Assembly (NCBI GenBank): GCA_022844105.1
Contig: JALHMJ010000004.1
Coordinates: 62,001-126,000 of the forward strand
Direction of reading: 5' to 3'
Source of the DNA: Hyphomicrobium sp.
GTDB taxonomy: Bacteria > Pseudomonadota > Alphaproteobacteria > Rhizobiales > Hyphomicrobiaceae
Length of the DNA stretch: 64,000 nt
Positions 41,401 through 49,771 of the stretch are shown piece by piece (the first letter of the stretch is position 1; each line of letters opens with the position of its first letter). The position numbers were made by a program, and so were the translations under genes. The notes under the pieces are model-generated. The model was not told where the DNA came from. It ran no database searches and saw nothing but the letters and a program-made list of their open reading frames with translations.

Positions 41401-43783
41401 GGCTGTACCACTGCCACGACGTTTCAAGCCGCATAAGTTCCCAAACGAGACCCGCTTCCGCCGTGCGCACGCCAGCGCTGTCGAGCGAGACCACTTCGAA
41501 CGACGCCGGTGCGCTCTCACCCGGTCCACTGTCTTTAAACAAAGGCTTCACGCCGATGCGGCGCTGCTTCAGATCGACCGGCACAACGACGTTGCGCTCG
41601 ATCGACCGTCCAGAAACTTCGCGCAGGCGCACGATGATGTTGGCTTCCAGCGGGCGCGATGTTTTATCGACGGCCGGAAGGGAAACGGCGAGCGTCGCCT
41701 TTCCGTCGGCGCCGGTGTCTGGCAGCTGCTCAAGCGGCTGGCGCACCGGATTGATGAGCTGATCCGCATCACCGAACTTGTAGCCCGGGTAGCCCGCCAC
41801 ATCGTTCGAAGCGGCCCGCACCACGATTTCGCCTTCGACACTGAGATCGGCGGCCGGCGGGCCGTAAAGATAGCGCCCGTCGATCGCAATCGACTTCGGC
41901 GCATCGACCGCGATCGGCCCCTGACCGGCATCGAGCGTCAGATCGAGACGTTCTGGAACGTAATCCTCGACCAGGAACGATACCTGCGTCAGCGGATCGG
42001 ACTTCGGATCGGCGTGCACCTTGGCGCGCCACGTTCCGGTCATGACCCCCGCGCCGAGCGCGATGCGAACGCTACGTCCACCCAAACCTTCATCAGCCAG
42101 CGGATAGCGCGCGTGCTCGACGCCATCGGGCCGCGTCAGGATCACAGTGACCGGAAGTGTCGAGGCATTGCCGCCTGCATCGCGGATCAGCGCCGTGACG
42201 TTGACGTCTTCACCCGGGCGATAGACGCCGCGTTCGGTGTAGGCGTAAGCGTCGATCGGACCCGGCGCATCCCGGCCCTTCACGCCGCGGTCCGACAGGT
42301 CGAAGGCATTGCTCGTCAGATCGAGGAAAGCGTATTCGCCGGCACCCGTTTCCGCGATCAGCAGTGCTGGCTGCAATCCGCCTTCACCGCGCGCGAGCCC
42401 CGCTTCGAAGCGAACGTAGCCATTGCCATCCGCCTTTGCCGTCCCGAGAACTTCGTTGTTGCGCGCAACCAGTTTCACATTCGCTCCGGCAACGGCCGTC
42501 GTGTCAGCCAGCGAGCGCACGAAAGCATGGACCCCGCTATCGCCCGAAAATGCGGTCAGACCCAGATCCGAAACAATGAACCACTGTGTGGACAGGCTAT
42601 TCCAGTTCTCACTGTTGCCGTCGGCGGGCTTTGCGATCATCGCGTAGGCGCCCGGCTTCAATTGCCCGACGGTTTCGCTGACCGGAACGGCGGTCACGAC
42701 TTCCTCGTTGAGTTTCTGGACCACGTCCATCTCGCCGGCGTAAACTTTCTCACCCGTCCGATCGCGCAGGGTATCGACGTCGTAGCCATAGAGCTGACGG
42801 TCGAGTTCGCCATTCCCGACGACGTTTGCCAGGCTGCGGTCGCCGACGCGATAGACCTCGACGGCCACGCGCTCGGTATTGATGCTGACCACGGGAATGC
42901 CCTGCTGCCCGCGGCTGGGCAGAACGTAGTTACGGCCTGTGAAGCGCACCGAAGGCTTGCGGTCCGCGACATAAACAGCGAGCGCGATCTTCTTCTCGAT
43001 CACCTCTTTGGTTTCCGCGGGCAGGCCATCGCGAATCTGGATCTCGTAGCGCTGGCCGTATGTCAGACCCTCGATGCACAACTGCGAGCCTTCCGCAGTC
43101 ACGCTTTCCGGGTCCTTGCCGTCGACAGAAACGAATTTCGAAAAATCGATATCGCCTCGGCTCAAGTTCTCAGAGAACACCGCGCATACACGCGGTCGCA
43201 ACGACTCCGTGTCGGTCTTGTAGTCCGTCATGCGAAATCCGTGCTCGGCGCGCAGCTTCTCGTAATCCGCGCGCACCGTAGGCGCCTCCGCCAGTTCCAG
43301 ACTGATGCGCAGGGCGTCGATCGCCGGCCGCCAGTAGGCGCGCTTCTGCATCGCGTCGGCTAACACGGCCAGCGCCTCAGCCTGCTGGGCTTTGTCCGAT
43401 GCCAGTTCATAGGCCCGGTATGCGGCACCGGATGCATTGACCGGCAAATCGTAGCGCTCGCTCGAGCTCTCATCCGTCACCTTGACGGCAAGCAGGGTCC
43501 TCGCCAAGCCGAGCCAGCTCTCGGTATTTTTCGGATCGGCCGCAACCGCCGCCGCATAGCTGCGCGAGGCCGCCCGCGCGTCGGTTGCCAACTGTTTTGC
43601 TCCAGCAAGCCGCAGGTCGGCCGCTGTTTTGCTTCCCGGCTTCCAGGTCTCGCGGACATAGCGCTCGTATCGCGCTGCATCCTCCGAAATGCCTTGATGT
43701 ATGAAACGGGAGCCGGCCGTCGCCGCTAGGGGCGCCGCGAGGAAAGCGAAAATAATGAGCAGGAAAGCGCTGAAGCGGCGCAT
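38450..43783 (-). CDS. Bacterial alpha-2-macroglobulin family protein
   Basis: A 1777-residue periplasmic protease trap. A clear signal peptide, RFSAFLLIIFAFLAAPLAAT, starts the protein, and no lipobox Cys is seen. MG-type beta domains fill the first two thirds, including YTERGVYRPGEDVNVTALIR, the usual MG entry. The thioester motif YPYGCAEQTVSRALPL (C-x-E-Q) lies near residue 1293 and is intact, followed by the alpha-helical TED with QDSTGAFGVWGP. Such proteins are thought to capture proteases that breach the outer membrane and to work with PbpC in repair. It is transcribed directly into pbpC. Confidence 0.95.
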   Translation of the reverse strand: MRRFSAFLLIIFAFLAAPLAATAGSRFIHQGISEDAARYERYVRETWKPGSKTAADLRLAGAKQLATDARAASRSYAAAVAADPKNTESWLGLARTLLAVKVTDESSSERYDLPVNASGAAYRAYELASDKAQQAEALAVLADAMQKRAYWRPAIDALRISLELAEAPTVRADYEKLRAEHGFRMTDYKTDTESLRPRVCAVFSENLSRGDIDFSKFVSVDGKDPESVTAEGSQLCIEGLTYGQRYEIQIRDGLPAETKEVIEKKIALAVYVADRKPSVRFTGRNYVLPSRGQQGIPVVSINTERVAVEVYRVGDRSLANVVGNGELDRQLYGYDVDTLRDRTGEKVYAGEMDVVQKLNEEVVTAVPVSETVGQLKPGAYAMIAKPADGNSENWNSLSTQWFIVSDLGLTAFSGDSGVHAFVRSLADTTAVAGANVKLVARNNEVLGTAKADGNGYVRFEAGLARGEGGLQPALLIAETGAGEYAFLDLTSNAFDLSDRGVKGRDAPGPIDAYAYTERGVYRPGEDVNVTALIRDAGGNASTLPVTVILTRPDGVEHARYPLADEGLGGRSVRIALGAGVMTGTWRAKVHADPKSDPLTQVSFLVEDYVPERLDLTLDAGQGPIAVDAPKSIAIDGRYLYGPPAADLSVEGEIVVRAASNDVAGYPGYKFGDADQLINPVRQPLEQLPDTGADGKATLAVSLPAVDKTSRPLEANIIVRLREVSGRSIERNVVVPVDLKQRRIGVKPLFKDSGPGESAPASFEVVSLDSAGVRTAEAGLVWELMRLETSWQWYSRDGAWTYETQTIRRKVASGTVDTLAEAPAMVTAGVDYGRFELEVRSVDAGGPSTNLTFNAGWYAAAGAADSPEMLDVALDKQSYQPGETAKLRIASKQGGKALVAILGNGLVMSKEVDIAKGGGEVELTVGEDWGPGAYATALLYRPLDEQAKRMPSRAIGIRWIGVDQGKRTLKVSLPGAEKIKSGDGLIIPVKITGLEAGEDARVTVAAVDVGILNLTKFETPAPEAHFHAQRKLALEIRDFYGRLIDGMRAERGRMRSGGDGMEEEGIKGSPPVEETVALFSGIVKVGADGTANVEFALPDFNGTVRVMAVAWSKDKIGHGSSDVIVRDAVALTVSAPRFLTLGDDVTVDLSVHNVDGPAGTYAVAVAQLPLDASAGGPQSLLSRSLALKVGERNSERLSLRPKDVGLQAYDVNVTGPEGIDVRRRLTFDVKPPAGDIKRTTVSELTGNGGKITLGKDLLAGLIKSRTRVNVSVGPAATLDVPGLLTSLDRYPYGCAEQTVSRALPLVYANAVAEQIGIAPDKELKERVQKAVERVFEMQDSTGAFGVWGPTDVDLWLTAYVTDFLTRAKEAGYVVRPVPMSLALDRLQNFVANAQDNASSAESRAYALYVLARNGRAPVGELRYFADEKLDQFKTVLAKAQLGAALSMLGDKPRAERVFKAALDGVEDTSPVVLARSDFGSGLRDGAALVTLAMETGLYKQEAPKLVNVIAKAYQARQYTSTQEQAWMLLAAHALGEDLKGTKLAINGGPVDGSIVRGLSAEEVEKGVVITNNGEASVDAVISVIGVSLEPEPAAAKGFTVTRSYYTLAGEPVDLASASGGASELEQNERLVAVVKVESDEAFGRVLLVDRLPSGLEIDNPRLVEGGDITSLDWLKDTLKPQHTEFRDDRFVAAFDLSAKPPASSEPPSSSEGGSSEGDATPAPVATATASAAVAYIVRAVTPGTFIHPAATVEDMYRPERYARTAAGQLTVIANAKAK

Positions 43784-43947
43784 GACGTCACCTTTGCAAT
43801 GGGCACCCCGCGCGATGGCGCAGATGCGAGCAGAAGAGACACCATCATTGTTTTTCTAAAGGGCCAGGTGAAGGCCATCAGCCACCAGCGGCAAGACCAC
43901 GGCGGCAACGTCCAACTTGCCGGAACTTACCGCTCATTACCGCCTAC
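43784..43947. other. Upstream region of the alpha-2-macroglobulin gene
   Basis: With the repeats that follow, this is a gap of about 350 bp between two minus-strand genes. It should contain the promoter for the A2M-pbpC operon, but I could not identify clear boxes. No small gene is convincing here. Confidence 0.4.
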
Positions 43948-44120
43948 GCCATCCGGCCGGCTGCCCGTCAGGGCAGTCGGATGGCGCAAACCAAAACGGC
44001 GCCATCCGGCCGGCTGCCGGAACGGCAGTCGGATGGCGGAACCTAAAACTCAGTCGGATGGCGCAAACCAAAACGGCGCCATCCGGCCGGCTGCCGGAAC
44101 GGCAGTCGGATGGCGCAATC
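43948..44120. repeat. Cluster of palindromic elements (GGCCGGCT family)
   Basis: Full copies at 43948-43989, 44001-44040 and 44078-44120, plus a right-half copy at 44051-44066. Each full copy has an outer stem GCCATCCG/CGGATGGC and an inner stem GGCTGCCC/GGGCAGTC or GGCTGCCG/CGGCAGTC. GCGCAA follows most copies, and the linker CCAAAACGGC is repeated between them. The arrangement (outer stem, GCCGGCT, inner stem, AGTC, outer stem, GCGCAA) equals that of the pair at 17947-18040, although the stem bases differ. Confidence 0.85.
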
Positions 44121-44130
44121 AAAAAAATCT

Positions 44131-44727
44131 CTAATGCCGCGTCGAAACGGTGGGTGTCGATTCGCCCTCGGCAAGTGCCGCCATCGGCACTTCGACGGCA
44201 ACGGCGGTGGGCGCGGCCTCCGGCGCAACAGCCGGTGCATCCTTGACACCCGCGGCGGCGAACGACCAGACGCGGTCAAACGACCGGTGGGCGAGGGCAG
44301 CGGTTTCGCAACACTCGGCGCTGTAGATTTCGTAGGCATCCCGCTTCGTCGGCTCACGACGCATGCAGTCGCCGATCCAGGCGACACGATCGCCGATGGC
44401 CAGTTGCTCGTGGGCATCGAGAAGCCGTGCATCGCAGCCGCGGCGCACCGCAAAACCGGCGAGAAGGCCTGATACGTCATCGCTCGCCCCCTCGGTCAGC
44501 ACGATGATCGCGCGCACGTTCAGACCGGCCGCGCGAAGTGCATCACGATGGACGGCGAGCGCCTTGAGCACGGGACTTTCCACAGAACGGGCGAGCACCG
44601 TCAAGCCTCGGCCGGCGACATCGGACGCAATGGCGGCCGCGAGCTGCTCGGCAACAAACGTTGCGAGGCGCGCTTCCTTCTCCTCCTTGCGTACGACGTG
44701 CATCCGGGGCGAGGTGGTGGTGCGCAT
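44131..44727 (-). CDS. Hypothetical protein with degenerate PLD-like motif
   Basis: A 198-residue cytoplasmic protein not assigned to a family. Residues 10-30 are charged. A possible alpha/beta core follows, with strands GLTVLARSVES, VRAIIVLTEG and ARLLD. The segment DAHEQLAIGDRVAWIGD has His106, Gln108, Asp113 and Gly119, spaced like the H-x-K-x4-D and following Gly of phospholipase D superfamily proteins, with Lys replaced by Gln. The trailing SFDRVWSFA also fits the PLD-like pattern. The Ala/Pro-rich C-terminus (about 160-198) is disordered. I chose the ATG at 44727. It lies 155 bp downstream of the large membrane protein on the same strand. Confidence 0.55.
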   Translation of the reverse strand: MRTTTSPRMHVVRKEEKEARLATFVAEQLAAAIASDVAGRGLTVLARSVESPVLKALAVHRDALRAAGLNVRAIIVLTEGASDDVSGLLAGFAVRRGCDARLLDAHEQLAIGDRVAWIGDCMRREPTKRDAYEIYSAECCETAALAHRSFDRVWSFAAAGVKDAPAVAPEAAPTAVAVEVPMAALAEGESTPTVSTRH

Positions 44728-44882
44728 GGGAGCTGCTTCCTGATTTATCCTCCTTGTCGCCGTTCGAGCCAACGGCGTGGAGGTGTGTGTTGCCTTGCCG
44801 CTAATTTGCGGCTGAAGACGTTAAGCAACCGTTGCGAACCGTGTCCTTTTCAACCATTCGCACACGGTCGAGGCGAACCCCG

Positions 44883-47288
44883 CTAGGCTCTCGGAACGAC
44901 CGGTCGCAAGCGCCCCGCCAAGTTTGCCGCGCCATCTGCATCTTCATCATCCAATTCCCCCAGATCCTTGAATTGCAACATATCTTCGTCGTCGCACGAC
45001 GACGGCTCGATAGCCTTGGCGATAGCGGAAATTGGGCTCACTGAAGCATCGTCGTCAGGTGCCGGCAGAGCCTCGGCCAAATTTCCGTTCGTGGAAAAAA
45101 GTGTGACCGGCAGATTGGCCTGACTGACAGGAACACGGAAGGTCGCCGTCTCGCGCCGCATGACGACATCGACCATGGTGTCGGGTCCCGCGGCCTCAGT
45201 CACCGGACCGGCGCTGACCCCAGCGGACGGCCGCGGACGCACCGGCAGCGGCACCACCGTCGGCTGCGGCTCGGCCGGTGCCATAATCGGCTCGGCCACG
45301 GACGGCACCGGCCGCTGGATCGGCACTGTGTTGCTGTTGGCGGCCCGCACCTCGATCTCCGATTCGCCGTCTCGTTCACTGCGTCCGGCACTCTCGGCGC
45401 GGGCGGCCGGTCGAGACGAAGGGGCCACTGTGAAGCGCGGCTCGTGACGCGTCAGGTCCGGCGTGCTGAAGTGCTGGTCGAAAGGGCTTCGCCGTTCCGT
45501 CACGTCGCGTGCTTGGCGGGCGCGGCTCTCTTCGGCCCGCTTCGCCGCCCCCATGACCGCGCCGAGAATGATGTCCTGCCACGCCCCGTCGCGGAACCTG
45601 TAAACGCGGAATGCACGGCAGCCGGCGAATTTGCTGCCCTGCCGCGCCAGTTTTTTCTGCACACTGGCCGTCGTCAGCATGGGACTGTGAACACGAGCAA
45701 ATATTCGCTCTTTTTCAAAGCTCGTGAACAAATTGGCGAGGAGGTGCGCTTCGTGCTGCAAGTCTTGCGCTTCCTGCGTCCCATAGGCGATCTGCGGCAT
45801 CGGCGATCCCGGCGGCGGGCGGCGCCCGAGCGTGAACGGCGCATCGAGCGGCACCGCCACGTAATAAACCCCGCCCTGATCGAATACGACGTGCCGGAAC
45901 ACCTCGAACGTCTGCCGGACGTCCGGGTCGCGATGAATGTCGCTGAAGCGCGAAAGAATTGTGCTGACGGGACTGCGCTCGGCCGCCTGCATCCGCGGCA
46001 ACAGCCCTCCGAGACGGTTGACCGGTCGCCCCATCGACACAAGAAGCAGACACAGATCGACGAACAGCGCGACGGCGAGCGGCACATAATCCCGCTTCGA
46101 TAGACCGACGGCGTCCCCATCCGAAATCCGCGCCGCGCCGCCACCTTCAACCGACTGAACGGCTTTCTGCTGCAGTTCGCGCAGTTCATCCGCCGATGGC
46201 GGCATCTTGAATGACAACACGCCGAAAAGCGTCGCCGTTAGTCGGCGAAACGCTTCGATCGTGGCTTCCGAACCTTCGACCGCAGCAATCGACGGCTTCT
46301 CCAAAGACGGCAGCTGATCGATCGCCTTGACCGCGCCGCGCAGTGCGCCCTGCAATTGCGCATCGGGACAGATGAACCCACCCTTTTTCGGATCGCCGAA
46401 CGTCGATTGCTCCGCCCGGTCTGATAGCTCGGATCGAAGCTGACGCAATTGCGGGTCGGTGCGAAAGGCATTGAAACCTGTCACGGTCATATCGAGCTTG
46501 CGCGAGAGGGCCTTCATGAACTCATTGCGCGTCCCCGAATTCGCATCGATGGTCGAAGGATCGCTGTTGACAATTTTCAATAAATCGCCGTCCAGCGCGG
46601 ACAACTCGCCGCGCACCGCCGTCGCGCGCTCCTTGACGAAATCCGAAGCGAATGAAAATCGCGCGGCATCATCCTCGCGCAGCTTGCGCCGCGGCCCATC
46701 GCCGGGCCTGCTGTTCGGGCACGACGTGCCTTTCGTGCGCTCAAGCTCGGCCTTCTCGCCCGAGACCGTCGACAGCTTAACGAGCGTACTTTGCAGCTGG
46801 TCGAGCCGGGTTGCAGCCGCATTGAGCGATCCCTGCACCTGTCCAACCGCCGATTCCGCTGACCGAGACGCTTCCGATCGGCTTTCCAGGACCTTCCAGT
46901 AAAACCCAAAGCCAAATCCGACCGAAATCAAGGTCAGGAAAACGTAACCGGCCGCGTAAACGATTTTGGTGAAGAACGGGACCGGCGCAAACATCTGGTC
47001 GAGCAGCCAGATGATCATCGTCATCAACATCGCGACCGAAAAGCCGATGATGGCTTTGTGGATCAGCGGCAAGTCACCCATGTTGGCCTGGATCAGCTCA
47101 AGCATTCCGACGTAGGTCGCCACCCACGATAGAATTCCAAGGCCCGCGATGAGAACGAGCTTTTTTACGTCGCGCGTCGGGGGCTCCTCGCCGGATCGGC
47201 CATTACGGTCCGAAGGGTCGAAAGCCGCCGCCATTCGCAACCGCGTCGATTGCATGTCAGGCCCAACCGCACCCATATTGCCAGCCAT
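44883..47288 (-). CDS. Large membrane protein of unknown function (DUF4407-like topology)
   Basis: An 801-residue protein I cannot assign. Three N-terminal membrane helices are visible (LVLIAGLGILSWVATYVGML, AIIGFSVAMLMTMIIWLLD, AAGYVFLTLISVGFGFGFYW). A roughly 250-residue Ser/Ala/Gln-rich segment follows, probably coiled-coil and extracytoplasmic, with two Cys (TSCPNS; FICPDA). A fourth helix near residue 405 (VPLAVALFVDLCLLLVSMG) leads to about 370 cytoplasmic residues, including TFEVFRHVVFDQGGVYYVAV and a Pro/Arg/Glu-rich disordered tail. This 3+1 helix layout recalls DUF4407 proteins. The ATG at 47288 is chosen among several possible starts. Divergent from ppk2. Confidence 0.6.
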   Translation of the reverse strand: MAGNMGAVGPDMQSTRLRMAAAFDPSDRNGRSGEEPPTRDVKKLVLIAGLGILSWVATYVGMLELIQANMGDLPLIHKAIIGFSVAMLMTMIIWLLDQMFAPVPFFTKIVYAAGYVFLTLISVGFGFGFYWKVLESRSEASRSAESAVGQVQGSLNAAATRLDQLQSTLVKLSTVSGEKAELERTKGTSCPNSRPGDGPRRKLREDDAARFSFASDFVKERATAVRGELSALDGDLLKIVNSDPSTIDANSGTRNEFMKALSRKLDMTVTGFNAFRTDPQLRQLRSELSDRAEQSTFGDPKKGGFICPDAQLQGALRGAVKAIDQLPSLEKPSIAAVEGSEATIEAFRRLTATLFGVLSFKMPPSADELRELQQKAVQSVEGGGAARISDGDAVGLSKRDYVPLAVALFVDLCLLLVSMGRPVNRLGGLLPRMQAAERSPVSTILSRFSDIHRDPDVRQTFEVFRHVVFDQGGVYYVAVPLDAPFTLGRRPPPGSPMPQIAYGTQEAQDLQHEAHLLANLFTSFEKERIFARVHSPMLTTASVQKKLARQGSKFAGCRAFRVYRFRDGAWQDIILGAVMGAAKRAEESRARQARDVTERRSPFDQHFSTPDLTRHEPRFTVAPSSRPAARAESAGRSERDGESEIEVRAANSNTVPIQRPVPSVAEPIMAPAEPQPTVVPLPVRPRPSAGVSAGPVTEAAGPDTMVDVVMRRETATFRVPVSQANLPVTLFSTNGNLAEALPAPDDDASVSPISAIAKAIEPSSCDDEDMLQFKDLGELDDEDADGAANLAGRLRPVVPRA

Positions 47289-47490
47289 GTTTCGACCCGC
47301 ACCCGCACACCACACCGATAGGATCGATCCCTAGTCGTCCTTCTTGTCGCGAGGGGGATTAAACTATGGCGGGTCGGCGGCTTGTCACGGACTTAACGGT
47401 GGCGTTTGCCCTATCCGGTACCGGCTCTGGCAGAACGCTCTCGCCCGTGCTTTACCGGTTGGGTCCAAGATGGCGACGGGAGCACGGCGT

Positions 47491-48408
47491 ATGGCCAAAG
47501 ACGAAAAGCCTGCAAAATCGACTAAAAAGGCCAAGACATTGAGTGCCCCGAACAATCCACTCGCCATCTTCGACATCAACGACCCAGAAATTCCCACATC
47601 CATCGCCGACGCGGCACTGTCGTCGGGCGGGTATCCCTATGACAGCAAATTCAAGCGCAAGGTCTACGAGGAGCAGCTGATCCCGCTCCAGATCGAGCTG
47701 TTGAAATTCCAAGCCCACATTGAAAAGACCGGCCAACGTGTCGTCGTTGTGTTCGAAGGCCGCGACGCCTCGGGCAAGGGTGGCGCCATCACCGCGATAC
47801 TCGAACGCATGAACCCGCGTCATGCTCGCGCCGTCGCTTTGTCGAAGCCGACCGACGTTGAACGCGGCCAGTGGTATTTCCAGCGCTATGTCGAACACTT
47901 GCCCACGGCCGGCGACATGGTGATGTTTGACCGCTCCTGGTATAACCGAGCCGGCGTGGAGCGCGTCATGGGCTTCTGCACGCCCGATCAGCACGCCAGT
48001 TTCCTGCGCGATGCTCCGGAATTTGAGGGACTGCTCGTCCGCGACGGCGTCAAGTTCCTGAAACTCTACCTGACCGTCGGCCGCGAAATGCAGCTGACCC
48101 GCTTCCATGAACGCAAACACAATCCGCTCAAGCGCTGGAAGCTCACCGATATCGATATGGCCGCGATCGCAAAATGGGACGCCTATACGAATGCCGAAAC
48201 GGAAATGCTCCGGCACACCGATACTGCCGACGCTCCCTGGACCATTGTGCGCGCCAATGATCAACGCCGCATGCGGCTCGAAGTGATCCGCAATATCCTC
48301 ACGCTGCTGCCCTACGAAGGTCGCGACACGGCGGTCGCAACTCCACCTGATCCCCAGATCATCGGCCAGGGTATCGATTTCCTCCGGCCCGCTGTGGCGC
48401 CGGCCTAA
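47491..48408 (+). CDS. ppk2: Polyphosphate kinase 2
   Basis: A 305-residue PPK2-family kinase that transfers phosphate between polyphosphate and nucleotides (usually making GTP or ATP from polyP). Walker A is VVVFEGRDASGKGGAIT near residue 85, and Walker B with the lid is MVMFDRSWYNRAGVERVMGF near 140. FHERKHNPLKRWKLTDIDM and KWDAYTNAETEML follow as in the family. The ATG at 47491 has GGGAG upstream; 47470 is an alternative start. The basic N-terminus (DEKPAKSTKKAKT) is variable in this family. Confidence 0.94.
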   Translation: MAKDEKPAKSTKKAKTLSAPNNPLAIFDINDPEIPTSIADAALSSGGYPYDSKFKRKVYEEQLIPLQIELLKFQAHIEKTGQRVVVVFEGRDASGKGGAITAILERMNPRHARAVALSKPTDVERGQWYFQRYVEHLPTAGDMVMFDRSWYNRAGVERVMGFCTPDQHASFLRDAPEFEGLLVRDGVKFLKLYLTVGREMQLTRFHERKHNPLKRWKLTDIDMAAIAKWDAYTNAETEMLRHTDTADAPWTIVRANDQRRMRLEVIRNILTLLPYEGRDTAVATPPDPQIIGQGIDFLRPAVAPA

Positions 48409-48560
48409 TTCGGCCGCCACCCCAGCGCGGCCCGCCAAATTTCGGGCGCAAATTCTCCCGATGCCACGCTGTGTCTGGCGCAGCCGCTTTGCGCCGTCGC
48501 CAAACTCGGGTAAGGCCTGATCGGGAAGCGGTGCTGTCAGCCGCAAATCTGGGGAACGCA

Positions 48561-49166
48561 ATGATCGATAAAGCTTCGATGATCATCTGGATGGCAATCC
48601 TGACCATCGGCATCTGTCTCCTGATCCTCGCCGCCGGTGCCGGCACACCCATCCAATTCATGGCGGTCACCGCTCTCATCAGCTTTACAATCGCTGCGAT
48701 CGGGCTTCGCGAAATCATCGCACTTGATAAACAGGGAGCCGCGGTGAGTGCCGTGTCGGCGTCAACCGCCCGCTACATGGGCCTCGTATACGCCTGGGGC
48801 GCTTTGGCCCTGTTCGCCACGTACTTTTTCATCCTGCCGCAGTGGCACGAATGGCCGGTCTTCTGCGCTGCTTTCGCCATCGTCGCCGCCATCAGCCTGC
48901 TCTTTGCGGCAACGATGTCCAAGGACGTAGCGCGCGGCAAAGACGATCCGACGCTCCTCAAGATTGGCCGCATCCTCACGATCGCGCAATTTGCCGGCAC
49001 GATCGTGGCCGTCATCGGCCTCATGATCGACCCCGACAAGCAGTTTCTCAATCCGCTCCGGCGCGACTGGGCGGCGCAAACCATCTTCCTGTTTGGGGCC
49101 CTGGCGCTGGCGGCGATCAGCGCCACGGCCCTGTTCTACACGCGCAACCGGGTTTCTCCAGCCTGA
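48561..49166 (+). CDS. Integral membrane protein, tandem paralogue 1
   Basis: A 201-residue protein of unknown function with five or six membrane helices (for example IIWMAILTIGICLLILAAG, FMAVTALISFTIAAIGL, YMGLVYAWGALALFATYFFI, FCAAFAIVAAISLLFAAT). The motif ARYMGLVYAWGALALFATYF recurs as TRLAALVYAWGAAAFFAIYG in the next gene, so the two arose by duplication. GGGGAA precedes the ATG at 48561. The open frame from 48471 adds a non-conserved leader. No catalytic or binding motif is recognised. Confidence 0.7.
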   Translation: MIDKASMIIWMAILTIGICLLILAAGAGTPIQFMAVTALISFTIAAIGLREIIALDKQGAAVSAVSASTARYMGLVYAWGALALFATYFFILPQWHEWPVFCAAFAIVAAISLLFAATMSKDVARGKDDPTLLKIGRILTIAQFAGTIVAVIGLMIDPDKQFLNPLRRDWAAQTIFLFGALALAAISATALFYTRNRVSPA

Positions 49167-49182
49167 AGCGAGCAATCGATCG

Positions 49183-49767
49183 ATGTCCCTCCAGTCAATG
49201 ATCGCCAGTGTCGTCGCGGCCCTCCTTGTCAGCGCTGGTGGCATGGCATGGGGTGCAGCGACAAACTCGCGGCTCATCACCGTTCTGGCCGCGCTCGCCT
49301 ACACGCTGGTCATTCTCATTGTCGCCTGGCGGGTGAACCGCGCAGCCTGGATCGCCAACACCGCAGCGGACGGCGCGCTGTTCCACACCATGCGGCGCAA
49401 TACGCGGCTAGCCGCGTTGGTCTACGCCTGGGGCGCAGCCGCCTTTTTCGCGATCTACGGCTTGACCAACGTGCGCTGGCAACATGGCTTCCAGTACGGC
49501 ACGGGCGCGGCTCTGTTAGCCGCAGCCTTCCTCTATTACGTGCACAAGATGGGTGCCGATGGTGCCGAAACCCCGCCTGCTGCATGGCTGACGGCGGCTC
49601 ACGGCCTTGCGATCACGACCGGGCTGGTCTTCCTCGTCGGCGCCGGCAAACTCGGCTCCACCAAAGGCGACTGGCCGGCGAACTACATCTTTTTGTTCGG
49701 CGGCTTGGCCCTCGTCGGGCTGTGCTACATCGCTTTCCGCACCCAGGTGCGCGTGCTGAAAGCCTGA
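49183..49767 (+). CDS. Integral membrane protein, tandem paralogue 2
   Basis: A 194-residue protein with about six membrane helices, paralogous to the gene before it (16 bp apart, same operon). It shares VYAWGAAAFFAIYG and the C-terminal NYIFLFGGLALVGLCYIAFR, which corresponds to QTIFLFGALALAAISATALF in paralogue 1. The loop YVHKMGADGAETPPAAW is unique to this copy. Function is unknown. I chose the ATG at 49183 (MSLQSMIASVVAALLVSAGG). It is convergent with mutM. Confidence 0.7.
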   Translation: MSLQSMIASVVAALLVSAGGMAWGAATNSRLITVLAALAYTLVILIVAWRVNRAAWIANTAADGALFHTMRRNTRLAALVYAWGAAAFFAIYGLTNVRWQHGFQYGTGAALLAAAFLYYVHKMGADGAETPPAAWLTAAHGLAITTGLVFLVGAGKLGSTKGDWPANYIFLFGGLALVGLCYIAFRTQVRVLKA

Positions 49768-49771
49768 ACGA

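Noticed and set aside
42014-43363. 449-residue plus-strand frame opposite the alpha-2-macroglobulin gene
   Set aside because: Antisense shadow; low-complexity His/Arg-rich translation and no ribosome-binding site.
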